Assembly (NCBI RefSeq): GCF_000153345.1
Contig: NZ_CH724127.1
Location: 369,587-411,427, forward strand
Direction: 5' to 3'
From: Neptuniibacter caesariensis
GTDB taxonomy: Bacteria > Pseudomonadota > Gammaproteobacteria > Pseudomonadales > Balneatricaceae
Length of the DNA: 41,841 bases
Part shown: positions 24,656 to 32,660 of the stretch, piece after piece
Position numbering within the stretch: position 1 is the first letter of the stretch
How the letters are laid out: the number at the start of each line of letters is the position of its first letter
Notes under the pieces: generated by a model
Seen by the model: only the letters and a program-made list of their open reading frames with translations
What the model was told of the DNA's origin: nothing
Databases searched by the model: none
Program-made: the position numbers and the translations under genes

Positions 24656-25318
24656 TTAAGCCAGCGCCAGATCGCGGGCTAAGGTTTTGGCATTAGCGAT
24701 CGCCCGGGCTTTGGATTGCTCATGGCGCTGATCGTCAAACTCCTGATATTCAGAGGCGATCTCGTAAAACTGTTCTGCGCCAAGGTAGGGAGCTAACTGC
24801 TCTATATGGCTGGATAGATGGTTGAATGCATATTTGCTCTGTCCTTTTAAGAAATCAAACTCGCCCCAGGAGGCCAGCAACACCAGCTGTTTTCCTTTGA
24901 GGATCGGGCGTAGCGGGTTATCGCCACGGGCCAGATCAAAACTGAAGGTTTTATCGATACGGATAATCTGATCGAACCAGGCTTTCAACACTGCTGGCAT
25001 CCCGTAGTTATACATAGGGCTTGAGATCAAAATAATATCGGCGTCCACCACTTCTGCTATTAACCGATCCGATTCCGCCAGCACGGATTGCTCCTCGGGG
25101 CTTAGCTCCCCTTTAGCAAATGACGCAGCAACAAAACGCTGATCGATATAGGCAGGCGGGGTTACGGACAGATCCCGTTGGATAACTTCTGTTTGCTTAT
25201 AGGACTCCCTGAACTGTTCTATGAAGGTCATAGCGAGCATCCGCGAGATCGACTGGTGTTCGGTTTCTTCTAGGTGATAAGGGCGCACGCTAGCGCCAAT
25301 ATGTAAAAGATTTTTCAT
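24656..25318 (-). CDS. FMN-dependent NADH-azoreductase family (flavodoxin-like quinone reductase)
   Basis: A 220-aa flavodoxin-like oxidoreductase of the AzoR/NQO type (PF02525). SSPMYNYGMPAVLKAWFDQI holds the FMN-binding and family-signature residues (about 99-118), and the phosphate loop is near the N-terminus (IGASVRPYHLEE). It reduces quinones or azo compounds with NAD(P)H by two-electron transfer. I chose the ATG at 25318, where GGAG precedes by 6 bases; a GTG at 25330 adds four residues. The divergent LysR gene at 25440 is the likely regulator; the gap between them has dyads suited to LysR binding. Confidence 0.87.
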   Translation of the reverse strand: MKNLLHIGASVRPYHLEETEHQSISRMLAMTFIEQFRESYKQTEVIQRDLSVTPPAYIDQRFVAASFAKGELSPEEQSVLAESDRLIAEVVDADIILISSPMYNYGMPAVLKAWFDQIIRIDKTFSFDLARGDNPLRPILKGKQLVLLASWGEFDFLKGQSKYAFNHLSSHIEQLAPYLGAEQFYEIASEYQEFDDQRHEQSKARAIANAKTLARDLALA

Positions 25319-25377
25319 TTCACTCTCCACAATATGGGTTAGGTTTATTGTGTGAGTAAGCGCTCTCTTCAGACAAT

Positions 25378-25414
25378 TGAGTTTTAACTCAGCATAAATA
25401 AGTTTAAATTATGC
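25378..25414. promoter_or_regulatory. Two adjacent dyads in the azoreductase/LysR divergent promoter
   Basis: TGAGTT-TT-AACTCA (25378-25391) is directly followed by GCATAA-N11-TTATGC (25392-25414). The second fits the interrupted-dyad form of LysR operators. They lie between the divergent genes, where autoregulation and target control usually meet. Confidence 0.5.
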
Positions 25415-25439
25415 ATAACCCAATAGTTTGGTTATCCAG

Positions 25440-26315
25440 ATGTTAGAACAAATCTCATCACTGAATTACTTGCGTACCTTTGCGATCTCGGCGCATTACC
25501 TAAGCTTTAAGGCCGCGGCCAAAGTGCTGAATATTAGCCCTACTGCGGTGTCCCATCAGATTAAAGCCCTAGAAACCCAGCTACGCCTGAACCTGTTTGA
25601 ACGGCATACCCGTGCGATCAGTTTGACCCCGGCGGGCAGCAAGCTTGCCCTGGCCTGCCAAACCCACCTGACCCAGCTGGATCATCTGGTGGCCGAGTTG
25701 CAGCAACCTAAATCAGATATCAGTATCTCCTGCTGTAACTCGTTTGCAGCCCTATGGTTAACCCCGCGAAGCACGACTATCAATAATCAGTTTCCAGAAA
25801 ACCCGCTGAAGATCTGCGCCAGCGATAGCCTGGTTGATCTGTCCCGAGAGCAGCATATCGATATGGCACTTCGCTACGGGGAAGACGAACAGATAGCCGA
25901 TGAAATTCTGCTGGGCCATGAAAAGGTCAGCCTCTACAAGCGCCCGAACTTCAACCCTGAAAGACATGAAAAACCGGTATTGTTTGTGACTGAATGGCCC
26001 GAGAATGACCTGCTGAATAATATCGACTTGCGATCTCACTTTGATGCTTCTCAGTACCAGGTGAAAACCTTCCCTCAGGAGTTCTTTGTCTTGCAGGCGA
26101 TTATGACCGGGCAAGGCTATGGCCTACTGAGTGATGTACTAGCGACCAGTGCCATTGAGCAGGGTTGGATTGTTCCAGATAACACCATCACGCCCTTCCG
26201 TGGTTATAGCTACTGGCTGCGCATGAACCCGGCGCGCAAGGATCTGGGCGCTATTCAGCGTTTTAGCCATTGGCTGACTCAGGCGTTCGAGGCATTCCGA
26301 GAAGGGTACATCTGA
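25440..26315 (+). CDS. LysR-family transcriptional regulator (GcvA-like)
   Basis: A 291-aa LysR regulator. The winged helix-turn-helix covers about residues 6-65 (LRTFAISAHYLSFKAAAKVL, SPTAVSHQIKALETQL, LFERHTRAISLTPAG), of the GcvA-like type, followed by the effector-binding domain. It is divergent from the azoreductase gene, so it probably controls it, possibly in response to quinones or electrophiles (inference). I chose ATG at 25440; a TTG at 25428 in frame would add MVIQ. No clear ribosome site precedes either start. The REP-like hairpin follows 28 bases after its stop. Confidence 0.88.
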   Translation: MLEQISSLNYLRTFAISAHYLSFKAAAKVLNISPTAVSHQIKALETQLRLNLFERHTRAISLTPAGSKLALACQTHLTQLDHLVAELQQPKSDISISCCNSFAALWLTPRSTTINNQFPENPLKICASDSLVDLSREQHIDMALRYGEDEQIADEILLGHEKVSLYKRPNFNPERHEKPVLFVTEWPENDLLNNIDLRSHFDASQYQVKTFPQEFFVLQAIMTGQGYGLLSDVLATSAIEQGWIVPDNTITPFRGYSYWLRMNPARKDLGAIQRFSHWLTQAFEAFREGYI

Positions 26316-26343
26316 AGCATCGACAAGGTCGAAAGAAAATTAC

Positions 26344-26411
26344 GTAGCGAGGTACGCCCCCGTGCAGAAATGACTAACAATCGGCACGGGACGTGCCTCG
26401 CTACAGTGTTT
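26344..26411. repeat. REP-like inverted repeat (copy 1)
   Basis: A 61-bp imperfect palindrome. Left arm GTAGCGAGGTACGCCCCCGTGC (26344-26365) pairs with right arm GCACGGG-ACGTG-CCTCGCTAC (26384-26404) around an 18-nt loop. The terminal 9 bp and the inner GCACGGG are exact. It lies outside genes, as REP/BIME-type elements do. The 16 bases 26396-26411 (stem end plus AGTGTTT) recur in inverted orientation as the last 16 bases of the window, so the element is probably dispersed in this genome. Confidence 0.7.
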
Positions 26412-26448
26412 GTTTACGATGGTATCGCGTCTGGTATCTATTAAACCC

Positions 26449-26733
26449 TTACAAGCCTGCGACTAACTGGAAGCGGCTATCCAGGGCCTGATTCCTTAGC
26501 TCAATCAGGGCCTGATAATCTTCACTGTGATACCAATCTTTCGCCTGTTGTTCGGTGGCGAACTCAATCACTGCTTTAGCTACATACGCCTGATCGCCAT
26601 GCAGCGCTTGTGCAGGCCCTTTTGCAATAAACCTGCCGCCAAACTTTGCCACAGTCGGCGCTGCCAGCTGGCTGTACTGCGCCAGTTTTTCGCTATCTAG
26701 AACATTAGATTCAACAACAATATAGCTACTCAT
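26449..26733 (-). CDS. DUF1330 family protein
   Basis: A 94-aa ferredoxin-like alpha-beta protein that matches DUF1330: YIVVESNVLDSEKLAQYSQL at the start, GGRFIAKGP in the middle, then IEFATEQQAKDWYHSEDYQALIELR. The fold is that of dimeric monooxygenase-like proteins, and no enzymatic function is established for the family. It is divergent from a LysR gene, so it may be the target of that regulator. The length is typical. The start ATG at 26733 has AGGACAGGT upstream. Confidence 0.88.
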   Translation of the reverse strand: MSSYIVVESNVLDSEKLAQYSQLAAPTVAKFGGRFIAKGPAQALHGDQAYVAKAVIEFATEQQAKDWYHSEDYQALIELRNQALDSRFQLVAGL

Positions 26734-26864
26734 TTACCTGTCCTTTTTTGCCTTTGTGCTTTGTTTTTCAATGAACTCTTTTATCAAAAAGAGCGTGTTG
26801 ACAAAGGATAGGCAGCACAACAAACTTGAACAATAGACATACAATTAACTCATTGTTTAAAAAT

Positions 26865-27767
26865 ATGAACACAGTAAAACTCGCCCCTCTGCTGCTTATT
26901 TTTGCTGAAGTCGCCAGGCAAGGCTCCTTTACCGGTGCCTCAAAAAAGCTTGGACTGAGCAAGTCCGCGATCAGCCAACAGATAAAGCGTCTGGAAGCCG
27001 AACTGGACCTGCAACTGCTGGCACGAAACACGCGCGGTGTCGTGCTAACCCAGGTGGGTGAGACACTGCTTGCGCGAAGTGAGTTGTTAAGCGAACAGCT
27101 GGCAAACGCTGTTAATGATATTCAGAAGGTTAAAGATCAGCCCAGCGGAACCTTCAGAATCTCACTGCCACCGTTTTTCGAGCGGAATATTATCGTGCCC
27201 GCCCTGCACCAGCTGTGCCTGGAATACCCGTTGATCAAACCAGAACTGGTTGTCACAGGCAGATGGCAGGACCTGATTGAGCATCAACTGGATGCGGCTA
27301 TTTTTGGCGGCACGCTCAAAGACAGTAATTACAAGGCCCAATCGATCGGTAAAGTGCGTGACCTGTTTTGCGCAACCGCCAACTACCTGCAACGTAATAG
27401 CACACCGGAATCACTGGACGATCTTACCGAGCACAAGTACCTGGCCAGCCACTGGCAAAACCATAAACTGACATTAATCGATCAGCGCAATAGTACGGAT
27501 CTGCTGTTTTCGCTGGAGCATTACGCCCTGACCAACAACCTCACCACACTGGTCGAGATGACGCTTTCAGATATGGGTATCGCCTTGTTACCTGAATTCG
27601 TCTGCCAGCAGGAGATCAACCGCGGTGATCTGGTACATCTGCTACCCGACTATCATGGTCGCCCCTGGCATTTCTATTTCCTGCACCGTTACCAAAGCAA
27701 CAAACCCGCTTATGTGGAACGGTTCTACCAGTTGGTGAAGCATTACTTTAGTGTTGTGAACGGCTAG
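26865..27767 (+). CDS. LysR-family transcriptional regulator
   Basis: A 300-aa LysR regulator. The DNA-binding domain is clear: LLLIFAEVARQGSFTGASKK then SKSAISQQIKRLEAELDLQL and LLARNTRGVVLTQVGE. The effector domain starts at about residue 90 (SGTFRISLPPFFERN). The type (PxxSG-TFRIS) is that of regulators which control one adjacent enzyme gene. It is divergent from the DUF1330 gene. I chose ATG at 26865; a TTG at 26826 in frame would extend it by 13 residues without domain character. A TTGACA hexamer lies at 26798-26803 in the shared gap, but no good -10 follows at the right spacing. Confidence 0.88.
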   Translation: MNTVKLAPLLLIFAEVARQGSFTGASKKLGLSKSAISQQIKRLEAELDLQLLARNTRGVVLTQVGETLLARSELLSEQLANAVNDIQKVKDQPSGTFRISLPPFFERNIIVPALHQLCLEYPLIKPELVVTGRWQDLIEHQLDAAIFGGTLKDSNYKAQSIGKVRDLFCATANYLQRNSTPESLDDLTEHKYLASHWQNHKLTLIDQRNSTDLLFSLEHYALTNNLTTLVEMTLSDMGIALLPEFVCQQEINRGDLVHLLPDYHGRPWHFYFLHRYQSNKPAYVERFYQLVKHYFSVVNG

Positions 27768-27811
27768 TTACGGTAAATTGCAGACAGATCCAGCGAAGTT
27801 CAATAAAGCGC

Positions 27812-28357
27812 TTAGAAACCTCCGCTATTTAATATTTCGCTGAATTCCTGAAACTCCGTTTGGCCTCCTTCTCTGAGAGCCCATTGCTCAATTTCATTCA
27901 AATCACACTGGCCAGATTGATCTCTGGCTACCCAAACCGCCTGTTTTAAAGCCTCTCGGTCCCCCCAATGCATAAACGCCGCAAGCCTATCTTTTATGCA
28001 GTCTGTCACTGATATTAACGAAAAGGTACCGAGTGGTGTTTCAATGAAAACCCAGTTGTTAACCGGTTCGTTGCCTACAGCTAAGGGACCTGGTGGAAAC
28101 TCAACCAGATAACGACAATCCGGATGTTCGTAACAACGCCCTTTTTGCTTAAAGCCGATCTTCTCCATTGCAACTTTCAGCTTTGTCGGGGCAGTGTAAG
28201 AGCGATCGACAAAATCCAGATCATCTGACTGGTATAGATTGTCAGAATAAATTGAAACACATGTACCACCTACTAAGGTGACATCAATTCCTTCTGATTG
28301 AAGATGAGAGCCTATAAAACCTGCAAGGTCTTCAGGCTCAAGGGTTGCCAGTTCCAT
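27812..28357 (-). CDS. Nucleotidyltransferase-fold protein (AbiEii/DUF6036-like), possible toxin
   Basis: A 181-aa protein with the start of a nucleotidyltransferase fold: VTLVGGTCVSIYSDNLYQSD then DLDFVDRSY (about residues 26-53). This gives the GG and D-x-D features of AbiEii/MNT-like enzymes. The DCIKDRLAAFMHWGDREAL stretch (about 118-136) is shared by this group. Toxins of type IV systems (AbiEii, MenT) transfer nucleotides to tRNA or proteins. Here the partner, 18 bases upstream in the same transcript, is a winged-helix protein, so the pair resembles an AbiE-like module (inference). The activity has not been shown for this exact family. Confidence 0.75.
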   Translation of the reverse strand: MELATLEPEDLAGFIGSHLQSEGIDVTLVGGTCVSIYSDNLYQSDDLDFVDRSYTAPTKLKVAMEKIGFKQKGRCYEHPDCRYLVEFPPGPLAVGNEPVNNWVFIETPLGTFSLISVTDCIKDRLAAFMHWGDREALKQAVWVARDQSGQCDLNEIEQWALREGGQTEFQEFSEILNSGGF

Positions 28358-28375
28358 TGCTATCCCCCTGATGAA

Positions 28376-28759
28376 TTAAAAATTTTGATTCTTTAAAGGC
28401 TTATCCGTTTTTCTCGGCCGCCTTCTGTTCTCTAACAAAGCCACTCTCAAGTTTTCTGGGTAGAACTCAAGCACCCTGTTAATAAGCGCTTCCAACTCAG
28501 CCTTATACACACAACGTGGATCAAGACTATAAACCCGAGTTCTTCCTACCAGCCGACAAATTAAGATGCCTGAATCTTCCAATTGTTTCATCTGATTCTT
28601 AATCGGGGTGACCGGCACATCGAAGAATGAAGCTATCTCCCTCGGATAACCTTCCCCCCTCGCTAAAATGTAGATGAGTACCCGCTCCTTACTGATACTC
28701 CCTAGTAGCCCTTCTATCATGCCAAACCCGCTGAAACTTTCTATTATTGCAGCAATCAT
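28376..28759 (-). CDS. Winged helix-turn-helix protein, probable autoregulator/antitoxin
   Basis: A 127-aa winged helix-turn-helix protein. Near residues 20-75 are SKERVLIYILARGEGYPREI, FFDVPVTPIKNQMKQLEDSG and LICRLVGRTRVYSLDPR, the pattern of a widespread ArsR/MarR-like family that is coded beside nucleotidyltransferase-fold proteins. The tail is basic (ENRRRPRKTDKP). No metal-binding cysteines are present. It is first in a two-gene operon with the nucleotidyltransferase, 18 bases apart. Three 21-bp tandem repeats immediately upstream are its likely operators, so it probably represses its own operon, as antitoxins do (inference). Confidence 0.78.
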   Translation of the reverse strand: MIAAIIESFSGFGMIEGLLGSISKERVLIYILARGEGYPREIASFFDVPVTPIKNQMKQLEDSGILICRLVGRTRVYSLDPRCVYKAELEALINRVLEFYPENLRVALLENRRRPRKTDKPLKNQNF

Positions 28760-28769
28760 AGACCAAGTT

Positions 28770-28832
28770 TTAGCTTATATAAACTAAATATTAGCTCATA
28801 TAAACCAAATATTGGTTCATACTAACTAAGAA
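28770..28832. repeat. Three tandem 21-bp repeats, probable operator array of the winged-helix gene
   Basis: Imperfect direct repeats with an exact 21-bp period: TTAGCTTATATAAACTAAATA (28770-28790), then 28791-28811 (TTAGCTCATATAAACC...) and 28812-28832 (TTGGTTCATACTAACT...). A part-copy ATAGCTCA continues in phase at 28833. Each unit has inner dyad symmetry (TTAG and CTAA arms). The period equals two DNA turns, so three dimers would bind on one face, directly before the start codon at 28759. Confidence 0.75.
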
Positions 28833-28856
28833 ATAGCTCACAAAATCTGTGACTGG

Positions 28857-30842
28857 TTAAACCCTAAACCGCCTGACTAGCCCATTCAGACTATCCGACA
28901 GATCCAGCAAAAACTCGCTCTGCCCGGCGGAGCGTTCTGCCCCATCGGTGGTCGTTGCCATAATCAGGTTGATCTCGCCCAGGCTCTGACTGATATCCCC
29001 AACGGTGGCGCTCTGCTCATCGGTGGCATTGGCCACATGGGAGTTCATCTCGCGCATCCGTTCAACGGCAGCGACCACCTGATTGATCTCATGGGTGCAG
29101 CGATCCAGCTCCTGTGAACAACTCATCGCCTCTTCCGAGCAATCAGACATGGTATTCACTGCATTTTCTGCGCCCTGCTGCAGGTTGCTGACCATCTCTT
29201 CGATGGCACTGATCGAGCCCTGCGTGCGGTTTGCCAGTGAGCGCACCTCGTCTGCCACTACCGAGAAACCCCGCCCGGTTTCCCCTGCACGGGCGGCTTC
29301 AATCGCTGCATTAAGTGCCAGCAAGTTGGTTTGTTCGGCGATCTCGCGAATGACATTGATCACATCGCTGATGGAATCGCTGTGGGCTTTCAGGTCTTTC
29401 ACCCCCTGCATAGAGCGGGTCACCTGCTTGGCTAGCTGGCTGATCGACTGGCTGTTCTTCAACAGTTGCCCATTGCTGGTTTGCAGGGTTTGCTGGGCGC
29501 TCATCGCATCGTTAAGGGTTTGCTCGGCATGCTGAGCCACTTCGCTGGCGCTGGCTTCCATCTGGGTGGCGGTTGCCGCCAGGCGGGCGCTTTGCAGGCT
29601 TTGTTGTTCAACCCCGTTTAGAGTCTCACGACTGATATCACTGCTGGTTTTAGCGGTGTTATGCACCTCGTTTACCGTGGTAACGATCTGCTCCACCAGA
29701 TGGCGCAGATCTTTCGACAAAGCATTGGTGCTTTCCGCCAGCGAGGCCAGCTCATCGCTGCCTTTTACTTCCAGCTGGGTAGTTAGTTCACCGGAGGCGA
29801 TCCGCCCCATCCCCTCAACCACCTGGCGCAATGACCGTTGCAGGTGCGAGACCAGCCTAAAGCTGAACAGGACCGAAATTACCGCCGCGGCCAGGGTGCC
29901 CAGAACAATCAGCACCTTGCCATTGGAGATGGTCTCATCCGCTTGCAGCTCTACCACTTTGCCCTGCTGCTGGGCACTGTGAATAAACTGGGCGATCAGG
30001 GTTTCATTCTCGCTAACTCGCTGCTCGATCCCTTTTAACAGCTGGGCAGAGTTGCGCTGCGCTTCCTGTGCCTGCAGGTAGGAGCTGAGGGTCAGATCTT
30101 CTTCGGTCAGCTGCGCTTTATAGGGTACCCAGATCTCGGCAACCGAATCGTAAGCGTCCTCTTCGAAGGCTTTGAGTCTAGCCTGGGCCTGGTCGATGCG
30201 GCCCACGTATATGTTGATATCTGCCAGAATTTTATCCATCTTGGCCGGGTCGGTTTCCTGCATCAGCGCTGCGACTTTGCCGACCAGATAAGCGATATCA
30301 TCCTGCATAGGTTTAACCAGCTTCAGGAACTCATAACGGAACTCTTCATGGAGCAGATCCGCCAGGGTAAAACCCAGCTCTTCAGCCAGGTATTTATACT
30401 CCTCCGCCTGGGTCGCTATATGCTGCTGCTCGCTCAGGTAACGGGCTTTCTGTGCGACGATCTGCTCAGCCAGTTGAAAGACTTGCGCGGTAACCGATTC
30501 CATCTTTTGCACCGCATCGGTCTGGCCTTCGATGCCGATCAGGGCGTTGAAGTTCGCCTGAAAGTCACTTTGGCTCTGCTTGAGTTGCTGAGTCACCTTC
30601 TGGGTATGTGCATCATCACTGGCTTCGGTGGTGAGGTATTCCAGCAGGATATATTTGGTATCGGCCAGGTTAGCTCGCAGGCTGGCACTGATATTCACCC
30701 GGGGCGCCGCTTCATGAATCACCTGATTCACCTGCTGGCTGACCGAGTTAAAACTGAAATAAGCGACAGATGAAGTGGCAAGGAACAGCACCAGCGTGAC
30801 ACCGATGGTGAGCACGATACGCTGACAAACTGAGAGTTTCAT
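28857..30842 (-). CDS. Methyl-accepting chemotaxis protein
   Basis: A 661-aa chemoreceptor. A membrane helix (about residues 8-30) is followed by a long helical periplasmic domain of about 270 residues, a second helix (about 307-328, [19 protein letters not shown]), a HAMP linker (about 330-385) and a cytoplasmic signalling domain. The hairpin tip [20 protein letters not shown] (about 498-517) and [18 protein letters not shown] are conserved. There is no C-terminal CheR/CheB pentapeptide. The ligand is unknown; the helical sensor is not a Cache domain. The start is ATG at 30842, with AGGAG 6 bases upstream. Its place between two polyamine regions makes amine sensing conceivable but not supported by a motif. 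Confidence 0.93.
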   Translation of the reverse strand: MKLSVCQRIVLTIGVTLVLFLATSSVAYFSFNSVSQQVNQVIHEAAPRVNISASLRANLADTKYILLEYLTTEASDDAHTQKVTQQLKQSQSDFQANFNALIGIEGQTDAVQKMESVTAQVFQLAEQIVAQKARYLSEQQHIATQAEEYKYLAEELGFTLADLLHEEFRYEFLKLVKPMQDDIAYLVGKVAALMQETDPAKMDKILADINIYVGRIDQAQARLKAFEEDAYDSVAEIWVPYKAQLTEEDLTLSSYLQAQEAQRNSAQLLKGIEQRVSENETLIAQFIHSAQQQGKVVELQADETISNGKVLIVLGTLAAAVISVLFSFRLVSHLQRSLRQVVEGMGRIASGELTTQLEVKGSDELASLAESTNALSKDLRHLVEQIVTTVNEVHNTAKTSSDISRETLNGVEQQSLQSARLAATATQMEASASEVAQHAEQTLNDAMSAQQTLQTSNGQLLKNSQSISQLAKQVTRSMQGVKDLKAHSDSISDVINVIREIAEQTNLLALNAAIEAARAGETGRGFSVVADEVRSLANRTQGSISAIEEMVSNLQQGAENAVNTMSDCSEEAMSCSQELDRCTHEINQVVAAVERMREMNSHVANATDEQSATVGDISQSLGEINLIMATTTDGAERSAGQSEFLLDLSDSLNGLVRRFRV

Positions 30843-30950
30843 ATCTTTCTCCTGCATTTAGCCACTCTTGCGGTTTTCACCGAAATGCAGGCACAAAGCG
30901 GCCCCGACCTGTGCTATCAGCACAAGCTGAACAATCAGAGTGGAACGGTT

Positions 30951-30988
30951 TTGCGAGAAAGCAGCGGGACTGGTTTCCGTCCCGCTGC
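30951..30988 (-). terminator. Probable terminator of the pot operon
   Basis: GCAGCGGGAC/GTCCCGCTGC (10-bp perfect stem, 30961-30988) lies 25 bases after the amidotransferase stop. On the minus strand it is followed by TTTCTCGC, a weak T-run, so termination may be partial. Confidence 0.6.
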
Positions 30989-31013
30989 GAAGTGTACTTA
31001 ATGTAAGTACTTA

Positions 31014-31739
31014 TTAACTAGCGGCACGCGCTTTCAGGAAGTCGGCCATCCAGCTTGCTACGACCAGCGAGTCAGTTGCTGCACCGTCTTCACGCAGTGT
31101 GGATAAACCCTGCTCTGCGGTCTGCTCTGGAATCACCGAGCCTTTGCGCAGATCTACCAGCGCATCTTCATAGGCGACATTAAATTCCGGGTGCGCCTGG
31201 AAAGTGATGATACGGTCATCATAGATAAGGCCCGCGTACTGACAGAAGTCAGACGTGGCAAATACCTGTGCATTGTCCGGCTTATTGAGTACCTGATCCT
31301 GGTGCATCGCACTGATCGTGAAGGACGTTGGTGCGTTATTGATAAACGCGGTTTCACCACGCAGCTCATAGCTATGCAGACCAACACCCCAGCCACCCGG
31401 ATATTTATCCACATGACCACCAAAAGCTTCGGCGATAATCTGATGACCGAAGCAGATACCGATCATCGGTTTGTTCGCCGCATGGATCTCAAGGATCAGT
31501 GATTTTAGCTGCTGCATCCACGGCAGGTTCTGATAAACATTGAACTTGGAACCGGTGATGATCCACCCGTCGCACTGCTCTGCACCGCCGGGGAAATGCC
31601 CGTCACGGACATCAAAGGTCTCATACTCAAAACGCTGCTGCGCCTGATCAAATAACTGTACAAACATCTCCGCATAGGAGCCGTATTCGCTCAACAGTTC
31701 ATCCGGGGTAATACCCGTTGCGAGGATACCAATTTTCAT
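31014..31739 (-). CDS. GuaA-like class I glutamine amidotransferase, candidate gamma-glutamyl-GABA hydrolase (copy 2)
   Basis: A 241-aa single-domain class I amidotransferase. The nucleophile is Cys96 in GICFGHQ and the His/Glu pair is in FQAHPEF. It aligns without gaps with the copy at 15359 over the first 100 residues (KIGILATG, SEYGSYAEMF, NLPWMQ), so the two are paralogues. It is probably the last gene of the potFGHI operon, after a 104-base gap with a hairpin. As with copy 1, I infer hydrolysis of a gamma-glutamyl amide such as gamma-glutamyl-GABA, since it lacks any synthetase domain and lies among polyamine genes. Another amidase role is possible. The start ATG at 31739 is preceded by AAGGGTTACG. 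Confidence 0.83.
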   Translation of the reverse strand: MKIGILATGITPDELLSEYGSYAEMFVQLFDQAQQRFEYETFDVRDGHFPGGAEQCDGWIITGSKFNVYQNLPWMQQLKSLILEIHAANKPMIGICFGHQIIAEAFGGHVDKYPGGWGVGLHSYELRGETAFINNAPTSFTISAMHQDQVLNKPDNAQVFATSDFCQYAGLIYDDRIITFQAHPEFNVAYEDALVDLRKGSVIPEQTAEQGLSTLREDGAATDSLVVASWMADFLKARAAS

Positions 31740-31764
31740 GACGTAACCCTTAAGAATCAGTGGT

Positions 31765-31798
31765 GATAGTAGCCACGGGTGCAGACGGGGCTACTATC
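31765..31798 (-). other. Hairpin in the gap between the permease and amidotransferase genes
   Basis: GATAGTAGCC/GGCTACTATC is a perfect 10-bp stem in the 104-base gap between the potI-like stop and the amidotransferase start. It has no following T-run, so it may be a processing or stabilising structure within the operon. Confidence 0.45.
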
Positions 31799-31844
31799 GG
31801 TATTAATACAAACAATAAACTTAACGACTGGCTAAACTTTCCAA

Positions 31845-32660
31845 CTAGTCCAGCTTCGCCAGCAGACGAGCCTGTCGGCGCATCTGGAACATGGCAGCAA
31901 TCACCCCGATCGCAACAATCGCAATCATAATGGTTGCCAGTGCGTTCACTTCCGGTGTTACCCCCAAACGCACTTTGGAGAAGATCACCATCGGCAGGGT
32001 GCTGTTACCCGGGCCGGATACGAAGCTGGCAATAACCAGATCATCCAGAGACAGCGTGAACGACAGCAGCCAGCCCGAGATTATTGCCGGTGCGATCAAC
32101 GGCAGCGTGACCAGGAAGAACAGTGAACTTGGCTTAGCGCCCAGGTCCATCGCCGCTTCCTCCAGGGTTTCATCCATTGAGGACAAACGTGCCTGAACAA
32201 TCACCGCTACGTAGGCCATACAGAAGGTCACGTGGGCGATAATAATGGTTCCTGTACCACGACCTGACGGCCAGCCAAACATCCCTTCCAGCGCCACAAA
32301 CAGCAGCAACAGGGAGAGACCGGTAATCACCTCTGGCATCACTAGTGGTGCGGTAATCCAGCCGGAGAAGATCATCTTGCCGCGGAACGGTCCAAAGCGA
32401 CTTAGCACGTAACCGGCCATGGTACCGAGCACCACCGCAACGGTGGCACTGATAAAGGCGATCTTCAAACTGAGGAGTGCCGCATCAATGATCTGATCAT
32501 TCTGGAACAGCTCGCTGTACCACTTCAGGGACCAGCCACCCCAAACCGTTACCAGTTTGGATTTGTTAAAGCTGTAGATAATCAGCGCAATAATCGGCGC
32601 GTAAAGGAACAGGAAACCAAAACCTGCACTAAATCTTAGAAACAGAGACTTACGTTGCAT
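31845..32660 (-). CDS. potI: Polyamine ABC transporter permease (PotI-like)
   Basis: A 271-aa inner-membrane permease with six predicted helices. The cytoplasmic EAA loop (DETLEEAAMDLGAKPSSLFF, about residues 165-184) docks the ATPase. It starts KSLFLRFSAGFGFLFLYAPI, like E. coli PotI/PotC. With PotH it forms the channel of a putrescine/polyamine importer. Its ATG overlaps the potH stop codon by one base (TGATG), which indicates translational coupling. PotC is an alternative name, but the PotF-like binding protein and gene order F-G-H-I support PotI. Confidence 0.93.
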   Translation of the reverse strand: MQRKSLFLRFSAGFGFLFLYAPIIALIIYSFNKSKLVTVWGGWSLKWYSELFQNDQIIDAALLSLKIAFISATVAVVLGTMAGYVLSRFGPFRGKMIFSGWITAPLVMPEVITGLSLLLLFVALEGMFGWPSGRGTGTIIIAHVTFCMAYVAVIVQARLSSMDETLEEAAMDLGAKPSSLFFLVTLPLIAPAIISGWLLSFTLSLDDLVIASFVSGPGNSTLPMVIFSKVRLGVTPEVNALATIMIAIVAIGVIAAMFQMRRQARLLAKLD

